From Liolophura sinensis (lineage: Eukaryota; Mollusca; Polyplacophora; Chitonida; Chitonidae): a stretch of DNA of 64,000 nt. Position numbers and translations under genes: made by a program. The stretch spans positions 31,031,979 through 31,095,978 of the forward strand of contig NC_088302.1 in NCBI RefSeq assembly GCF_032854445.1. The letters run 5' to 3'. Each line of letters starts with the position of its first letter. Within the stretch, counting starts at the first letter, position 1. The notes below the pieces were generated by a model. It saw only the letters and a program-made list of their open reading frames with translations, had not been told where the DNA came from and ran no database searches. Below, piece after piece: positions 62,127-64,000 of this stretch.

Positions 62127-63929
62127 CAAGTGCATATTCATCGTGTGTATATCTGTTATTGTCCTGAATTCCAGACCTGTTGATCGACTTACTGAGTGTA
62201 CTGGCCAGTTACAGTATCACAGTGAAGGAGCTGAAGACACTGGTCAGCTGTCTGAAAGCCAAGGGAGGCATGTGGGTGAGTTGTGGAGCAGGTAGACTGA
62301 TGTTCTCAGTGGTCAGTGGGCAGGTTTCTAAAAGCCTAAAGGGGGGCCTCCGTGGCTCAGTTGGTTAGCGCGCTAGCACAGCGTAATGACCCAGGAGTCT
62401 CTCACCAATGCAGTCGCTGTAAGTTCAAGTCCAGCTCATGCTGGCTTCCTCTCCGGCCGTACGTGGTAAGGTCTGCCAGTGACCTGCGGATGGTCGTGGG
62501 TTCCCCCCGGGCAGGTTTCTAAAAGCCTAATGGGTCACAAAGGTTTTAACACACTTTCCATGTGGTTACAAACCAATGAAGATATGTACATGAGAGTATT
62601 GATAGATGATGAATGCACATTGGAAACGCGTGAAAACCAGCAGCTTGTAGGTTTGTGGATGGACAGACTGCGGAACCTACAGAATTATATGTTTTGTAAT
62701 CTTTTCACATGTTTGCATGGTGTTTATTCAAGAATATCCTTGTAAAATGTTTTTGCATTGTAAGCATTGCTTTTATGGAAATTCTGGTCTAACCTTTGAA
62801 GAGTTATGTCCCTTCTCCTAAATTATCTAAGCCTGTGTAGATTTGCAGAACTTAAAATCACAGCCATGCACTGAAATTCATTGTGGTTGTGGGTCATGTG
62901 CGTGTTTTCACTTTTCAGTTATACCTGTATCTCTGTGTTTCAGCCTCGCCATTCTGTGAAGCTGTTGTCAGTCCTTCGCCACATGCCCCAGCGCCATGGT
63001 CCCGATGAGTTCTTCAGCTTTCCGGGGAAACAAGGCTCAGTATGTACACAATTCTACAACGGTACAAACACACTAACACCTTCCACACACCTTTTTGTTT
63101 AAAGGAAAGAAGTTAAGTTTACATTGACAGCATTCATTCATGGATATTACGATCAGATAATGTCCCGAGCAGTTTTATAACTGGATGACGGAGGTTGCCT
63201 CCCCTGTCTGGGTACAAAATATGAATGAAGGACTAGGAGTTGGAACTTATTGGAACGTACGATCAGTGCCGTAACAAAATACCATTTTCGTGGACAGTTG
63301 TAGCAAATAGTGCTGGTGTCCCTAAACAGAAACTTCATAAGTTACACAAGCTATTGTCAGAATCCAAGTATATCCGTACTCCCATGCATGTACATAAAAT
63401 CAATAAGTCACATCACTGGTGTTTATCTTGTACAAATTTTTTTATACTTGATAGTTATATGTTATTGCTTATATGGGAAGTTTTTTTACTGACCCTAATG
63501 AAGGACAGATCGTAGTGTTCTAGAAAACATTATTTACATTTCTGTACTTCATTTGCTTGGGTCAAGTTTTCATGCAGTAATTGTTGTAAATAGTACAAGA
63601 TATTGCCTTGATTTATTTCATTGGTGTTTTTATGCCATTAATTTTACGTATAGAAAGGTGACCATGGCCATTAGCAGGTCACCGGCAGAGCTTTCCATGT
63701 ACGGCCAAAGAGGAAACCAACTTGAATTAGAATGTTTTCCTAAATTCTTTGAGTGTTTGCATCTTGTGTGTTAAATTAAAATGATCTTTGATGGTTCATA
63801 TTTGTAGGCGATTGCCTTGCCTCCAATCAAAACATGGCCGTATCAAAATGGATGGACATTCTCTTGCTGGTTACGTCTGGACCCAGTTACAGGTGTAAAC
63901 ATTGAGAGAGAGAAACCATTCCTGTACAG
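23907..63929 (+). CDS. neurobeachin/LRBA-type BEACH protein, 5' six coding exons (3' part outside window)
   Basis: Exons 23907-24080, 60266-60370, 61087-61213, 62175-62275, 62944-63039 and 63808-63929 join in one frame of about 241 residues. The product matches the N-terminus of vertebrate neurobeachin and LRBA throughout: [20 protein letters not shown], the NFIIKDSQ segment, [52 protein letters not shown] and [17 protein letters not shown]. The last exon opens the concanavalin-A-like domain; the PH-BEACH and WD40 part must lie beyond the window. These large scaffold proteins act in membrane trafficking and bind PKA. Many invertebrates have one gene for the NBEA/LRBA pair, so the paralogue is left open. 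An in-frame TAG at 23898-23900 supports the chosen start. Confidence 0.95.
24081..25551. other. intron 1 block without recognised feature
   Basis: Only G-rich low complexity at 24716-24742 and a short TA run at 25196-25213. Confidence 0.5.
25552..25672 (-). repeat. diverged main-family SINE fragment
   Basis: TTTATTTATTTACTTGATTA, GTCCTACTCCACAATATTTC and GAGGAAACCGAGCACAACCC are the reverse 3' body. Confidence 0.75.
25750..25925 (+). repeat. 5'-truncated main-family SINE with duplication
   Basis: Starts at ATGCTGGCTTCC, just after the tRNA-like head, and runs to AAATAAATAAATCAAG. The 14-bp duplication TAAAGGTGCATGCT lies at 25736-25749 and 25926-25939. Confidence 0.9.
25940..27240. other. 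intron 1 block without recognised feature
   Basis: AT-rich sequence with a TATG/TACA low-complexity patch at 26781-26822. No family seen. Confidence 0.5.
27255..27535 (-). repeat. uncatalogued dispersed repeat, copy 2
   Basis: Reverse-orientation relative of 19511-19765. On the minus strand it begins GGATACATGAAAAGG and contains CCAAATGAAGAAAATCATGC. A short-period array starts right next to it. Confidence 0.65.
27541..27730. repeat. 41-bp tandem repeat, about 4.5 copies
   Basis: Units start near 27541, 27585, 27626, 27667 and 27708 and read GTACTGTGTAATGTAAGTAA then GGTATAATGCAAACATTGAA. Confidence 0.9.
27780..29160. other. intron 1 block, one hairpin
   Basis: Only an imperfect hairpin at 28548-28596 was noted (TATCAAAGAACGCTTTGAAA against its near complement). 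No exon or repeat family recognised. Confidence 0.5.
29161..29660 (+). repeat. older dispersed repeat, host of a SINE insertion
   Basis: AAGCCCTTAAATTGGCCAAA before the SINE and GGTTGAGGAATTAGGGTAAC after it match 38890-39025 in the same order. This gives an empty-site relative for the SINE insertion. Confidence 0.6.
29221..29584 (+). repeat. SINE of the second tRNA-headed family, full length
   Basis: Head CACAGTTGGTAGAGCGTCCG resembles a tRNA A box, and AGATCCAGGGTCAATCC a B box. The tail is CACT repeats. AATCATACATTG at 29209-29220 and 29585-29596 is a 12-bp target duplication. The 117-codon frame over it is not a gene. Confidence 0.9.
29778..29860 (+). repeat. 3' tail of another SINE-like repeat
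   Basis: CATAGTCACTGAAATATTGC and a TAATCATTTTCATTC end match the tail at 60745-60822. Confidence 0.5.
29977..30180 (-). repeat. main-family SINE, diverged
   Basis: TATGCCGTACTCTAGACTAT, CGACGGCCAGCATTATGGTG and GAGGAAGCCAGCATGAGGTG are the reverse of the body and B-box side. Confidence 0.85.
30181..31854. other. intron 1 block without recognised feature
   Basis: Contains a poly-T run at 31491-31517. Open frames at 30489-30954 overlap on both strands and match no family I know. Confidence 0.5.
31855..31930 (-). repeat. tail of ATTC-ended SINE-like repeat
   Basis: GAATGAATGAATGATTATGG then CTTAATGCCACATCGGCAAT is the reverse of 60745-60822. Confidence 0.6.
31931..34021. other. intron 1 block without recognised feature
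   Basis: Nothing beyond scattered A- and T-runs and TACATGTA octamers. Confidence 0.5.
34035..34362 (-). repeat. SINE of the second family, reverse orientation
   Basis: Reads from GTGA repeats through AATTTTTCAGTCATATGACG to CAAGGATTGGTCCTGGATCT. CACTGATAGTG at 34024-34034 and 34363-34373 is the target duplication. The head beyond the B box is missing. Confidence 0.88.
34491..34715 (+). repeat. 5'-truncated SINE of the second family
   Basis: Begins inside the body at GGCATGGAACGACTGGTTGA and ends in TCACTCACTCACTG. It lies about 130 bp from the reverse copy, so the two could pair in the transcript. Confidence 0.85.
34716..35744. other. intron 1 block, GTGA microsatellite
   Basis: A GTGA run lies at 34807-34830. 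Nothing else recognised. Confidence 0.55.
35745..35835 (+). repeat. fragment of the third SINE family
   Basis: GGGTGTCATGTCTGGTGTCT followed by GAGGCAGCACT matches the body of the copy at 1411-1740. Confidence 0.5.
36077..36254 (+). repeat. 5'-truncated main-family SINE
   Basis: Starts at the GAGCTCATGCTGGCTTCC region and ends with ACAAATAAATAAATAC, so the tRNA-like head is absent. Confidence 0.85.
36255..38885. other. intron 1 block without recognised feature
   Basis: Holds T runs near 36990-37010, an A run at 37724-37744 and several TACATGTA octamers. No exon is supported. Confidence 0.5.
38890..39025 (+). repeat. relative of the 29161 dispersed repeat, uninterrupted
   Basis: AAAGCCCTTAAATTGGGCAA and, downstream, AAGGTTGAGGAATTAGGGTG match the two flanks of the SINE at 29221-29584. 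Confidence 0.55.
39026..43075. other. intron 1 block without recognised feature
   Basis: Contains only T/G-rich runs (39948-39977) and scattered octamers. Open frames up to 147 codons at 39993-40436 have no recognisable domain. Confidence 0.5.
43076..43295 (-). repeat. diverged main-family SINE
   Basis: ATGCTGTACTCAAGAATATT, CAGCATTATGGTGGGAGGAA and GAGAGGAAGCCAGC are the reverse body; GACTTGAACTCACA is the B-box side. Confidence 0.85.
43660..43715. repeat. 28-bp tandem duplication
   Basis: ATGGGATGCCCAAAAGGATG and ATGGGATGCCCAGAAGGATG follow each other directly. Confidence 0.8.
44127..44820 (-). mobile_element. internally deleted piggyBac DNA transposon, 694 bp
   Basis: The ends read CCCTTTGAACCC and, inverted, CCCGTTGAACCC, flanked by TTAA (44123-44126) and a mutated TTAT (44821-44824). 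A frame on the minus strand encodes only the acidic N-terminus of the transposase; the catalytic part is missing. It sits inside a SINE, so it is the younger insertion. Confidence 0.85.
44293..44571 (-). pseudogene. piggyBac transposase N-terminal remnant
   Basis: A 92-codon frame begins [20 protein letters not shown] and continues with Asp/Ser/Glu-rich sequence (SDSDSDG), as in piggyBac-type transposase N-termini. The DDD catalytic domain and the cysteine-rich C-terminus are absent. The part after about residue 65 probably crosses the deletion junction. Confidence 0.75.
45335..45571 (+). repeat. old main-family SINE
   Basis: TGGCCTGGTGGTTAGTG, CAATGACCCAGGACCCTCTC and GGATGGTTGTGGGTTTCCCC are diverged family blocks. 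Confidence 0.75.
45598..45812 (+). repeat. old main-family SINE, second tandem copy
   Basis: GTGAGTTCAAGTCCAGCTCA, then CTGCTGTCGTATAAGTGAAA and an ACATAAACAAATAAAAG tail. It follows the previous copy within 30 bp. Confidence 0.8.
46005..46545. repeat. minisatellite of 64-80 bp units, eight copies
   Basis: Each unit begins CCAGTTGTGGAGTGTTACAG and includes GTAGGTCTAGCTACATGTAC. Unit length alternates because some carry an extra GCTAGGTAGGTCTA block. Confidence 0.93.
46930..48515. repeat. 71-bp minisatellite, about 22 copies with higher-order structure
   Basis: The unit is TGTATGGATGGAGGAGTTGC, TCGAGTACACATTATTATGC, TGTATATATAGCATGTTACT and TGTGGTTTTAC. Variant units recur in order: a 216-bp three-unit period on the left and a 355-bp five-unit period on the right. 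Repeated open frames through it are an artefact of the repeat. Confidence 0.96.
48516..49602. other. intron 1 block without recognised feature
   Basis: Contains the octamer cluster TGTACATGTACATGTACATC near 48591. No exon or family seen. Confidence 0.5.
49616..49888 (-). repeat. main-family SINE, full length, reverse
   Basis: Runs from TTTGATTGGTGTTTTACGCC to GACTGAGCCACGGAGGCCC. CCTCCTCCAATTA at 49603-49615 and 49889-49901 is the 13-bp target duplication. Confidence 0.95.
50552..50824 (+). repeat. main-family SINE, full length
   Basis: GGGGCCTCTGTGGCTCATTT head, intact body, AAATAAATAAATAAAT tail. No clear target duplication. Confidence 0.92.
51725..51991 (+). repeat. main-family SINE with poly-A tail
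   Basis: The copy ends in about 23 A instead of AATA repeats and lacks a short internal stretch after CATGCTGGC. ATGTATTAAAGC at 51713-51724 and 51992-52003 is the target duplication. Confidence 0.93.
52262..52520 (+). repeat. SINE of the third tRNA-headed family
   Basis: Head GCTTCGGTGGCCCAATGGTT and GGGATCAAACCCTGG are tRNA-like A- and B-box regions. AGGAAACAGGACTGGTTGAC and GGTGTCAGTATAATG follow. The 79-codon frame across it is not a gene. Confidence 0.75.
53383..53755. repeat. degenerate short-period repeat
   Basis: Imperfect units of about 35-45 bp recur as TAATGCCTACGCTTATGAC and CTACCATGATGACAT variants. A reverse ATTC-tail fragment (GAATGAGTGATTATGGCC) interrupts it near 53545. Confidence 0.7.
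54345..54553 (-). repeat. main-family SINE with expanded G run
   Basis: TATGCCGTACTCAAGAATAT, a run of G at 54424-54438, CCACGACCATCCGCAGGTTG and GGTGAGAGGCTCCTGGGTCA. The body is shortened at the G run. Confidence 0.9.
54972..55120 (-). repeat. very old main-family SINE
   Basis: GTAATGCTTTACTCAAGAAT and ACCACCAACCATTGGCAAGT with CTTTTCCATGTGTG follow the reverse body order with many changes. Confidence 0.45.
55121..56620. other. intron 1 block without recognised feature
   Basis: Contains an A run at 55795-55812. No exon or repeat family identified. Confidence 0.5.
56630..56879 (+). repeat. main-family SINE, slightly 5'-truncated
   Basis: Begins within the head at CAGTTGGTTAGAGTGCTAGC. ACCAAGGCT at 56621-56629 and 56880-56888 is the target duplication. 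Confidence 0.92.
57255..57335 (+). repeat. 3' tail shared by SINE families two and three
   Basis: GTCATGTAACTGAACAACTG and TTAAGTACGATGTTAAACCC followed by ATTC repeats, without an upstream body. Confidence 0.65.
57350..57383. repeat. AT microsatellite
   Basis: Pure AT dinucleotides over about 34 bp. Confidence 0.95.
57384..60265. other. 3' end of intron 1, mostly unrecognised
   Basis: Contains two very degenerate main-family SINE patches (59370-59470 reverse and 59880-59935 forward) and a short duplication GGTGCACACTTTAGGTGCAG at 60130-60172. Confidence 0.5.
60266..60370 (+). CDS. neurobeachin-like exon 2
   Basis: A phase 0/0 exon after acceptor TTTTCCAG. It encodes [20 protein letters not shown] then [22 protein letters not shown] aligns with LVGGEFD of neurobeachin. 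Confidence 0.95.
60745..60822 (+). repeat. tail of ATTC-ended SINE-like repeat
   Basis: CGCTACGATATGACTGAAAT, ATTGCCGATGTGGCATTAAG and four ATTC units. Confidence 0.65.
60823..61045 (+). repeat. 119-bp tandem duplication in intron 2
   Basis: Two nearly identical copies; TCAGATCAAGTTTGAAAACC occurs at 60831 and 60950. Each contains an exon-like 57-bp piece between CTTCAG or CCTCAG and GTAAAT. Confidence 0.93.
61087..61213 (+). CDS. neurobeachin-like exon 3
   Basis: Acceptor TTGCAG, donor GTAAAC. It encodes [20 protein letters not shown], then [20 protein letters not shown]. The last codon is split in phase 1. Confidence 0.95.
61281..61691. mobile_element. long-TIR MITE with 9-bp duplication, Mutator-like
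   Basis: Inverted termini of about 58 bp start CATACTCCTTACAGCGCATG. The 9-bp flank CACAACATA lies at 61272-61280 and 61692-61700. A 9-bp duplication with long inverted termini is typical of Mutator-like elements. No transposase; the 97-codon frame is an artefact. Confidence 0.85.
61895..62010 (+). repeat. very old main-family SINE
   Basis: GTTGGTGGTTTACTCTGGGC, CATCTTATAAGTATGG and CACACCAATCAAGTAAATAG are decayed 3' body blocks. Confidence 0.5.
62082..62125. repeat. AT microsatellite
   Basis: Pure AT dinucleotides, about 50 bp upstream of exon 4. Confidence 0.95.
62175..62275 (+). CDS. neurobeachin-like exon 4
   Basis: Acceptor TTCCAG, donor GTGAGT. It encodes [20 protein letters not shown] then [13 protein letters not shown], very close to the family sequence. 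A 3'-truncated SINE lies 64 bp after the donor. Confidence 0.95.
62340..62508 (+). repeat. 3'-truncated main-family SINE with long duplication
   Basis: The head and body are near consensus but stop at GTGGGTTCCCCCC, with no 3' block or tail. The same 22-bp flank (GGGCAGGTTT ... AGCCTAA) lies at 62318-62339 and 62509-62530. Confidence 0.92.
62944..63039 (+). CDS. neurobeachin-like exon 5
   Basis: A phase 0/0 exon of 32 codons between acceptor GTTTCAG and donor GTATGT. It encodes [20 protein letters not shown] then [12 protein letters not shown]. Confidence 0.95.
63606..63725 (-). repeat. old main-family SINE fragment
   Basis: TTATTTCATTGGTGTTTTTA, GCCATTAGCAGGTCACCGGC and TGTACGGCCAAAGAGGAAAC are diverged reverse body blocks. 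Confidence 0.6.
63808..63929 (+). CDS. neurobeachin-like exon 6, start of ConA-like domain
   Basis: Acceptor TTTGTAG, donor GTGAGT. It encodes [20 protein letters not shown] then [20 protein letters not shown] and ends in phase 2. The WPYQNG motif marks the lectin-like domain of BEACH proteins. Confidence 0.95.
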
Positions 63930-64000
63930 GTGAGTCACAAGTGTGAACTTGGAGAGAGAAGCAATTTCTATACAGGCATGTTCTTCAAAGTATTAGAAAG

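Overview
The window is eukaryotic nuclear DNA. It is AT-rich, its genes are split by canonical GT-AG introns, and it is full of short interspersed repeats. The dominant repeat is a tRNA-headed SINE whose 3' body and AATA-type tail resemble the Nin-DC SINEs described from abalone and other lophotrochozoans. Together with the gene structures this suggests a mollusc or close relative. The species cannot be fixed from the sequence alone.

Three protein-coding genes can be assembled from spliced exons. (1) At 1219-9825 (+) are the last nine coding exons of an SLC7 amino-acid transporter light subunit. Its 5' exons lie left of the window. (2) At 13305-21068 (-) is a complete septin of the SEPT6/8/10/11/14 group, with 11 coding exons encoding 414 residues and all GTPase motifs. 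(3) At 23907-63929 (+) are the first six coding exons of a neurobeachin/LRBA-type BEACH-domain protein. Its first intron is about 36 kb, and the gene continues past the right edge. The SLC7 gene and the septin converge across about 3.5 kb. The septin and neurobeachin genes diverge across about 2.8 kb, so their promoters face each other. Nothing in the sequence ties the three genes into one pathway.

Everything else is intronic or intergenic. More than 20 copies of the main SINE are present, many with verifiable target-site duplications. There are copies of a second and a third tRNA-headed SINE that share one 3' tail. Several MITE-like inverted-repeat elements occur: two TA-flanked types, a TTTCATGAAG-type element, and a long-TIR element with a 9-bp duplication. 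An internally deleted piggyBac transposon sits at a TTAA inside a SINE. Tandem arrays lie at 2764-3129, 27541-27730, 46005-46545 and 46930-48515; the last shows higher-order structure. No CRISPR array, operon, rRNA gene or free-standing tRNA gene was seen. No clearly new gene system was found. The most informative unexplained items are the nested and truncated mobile elements, an inverted repeat between the divergent genes, an uncatalogued dispersed repeat, and a tandemly duplicated exon-like segment in neurobeachin intron 2.
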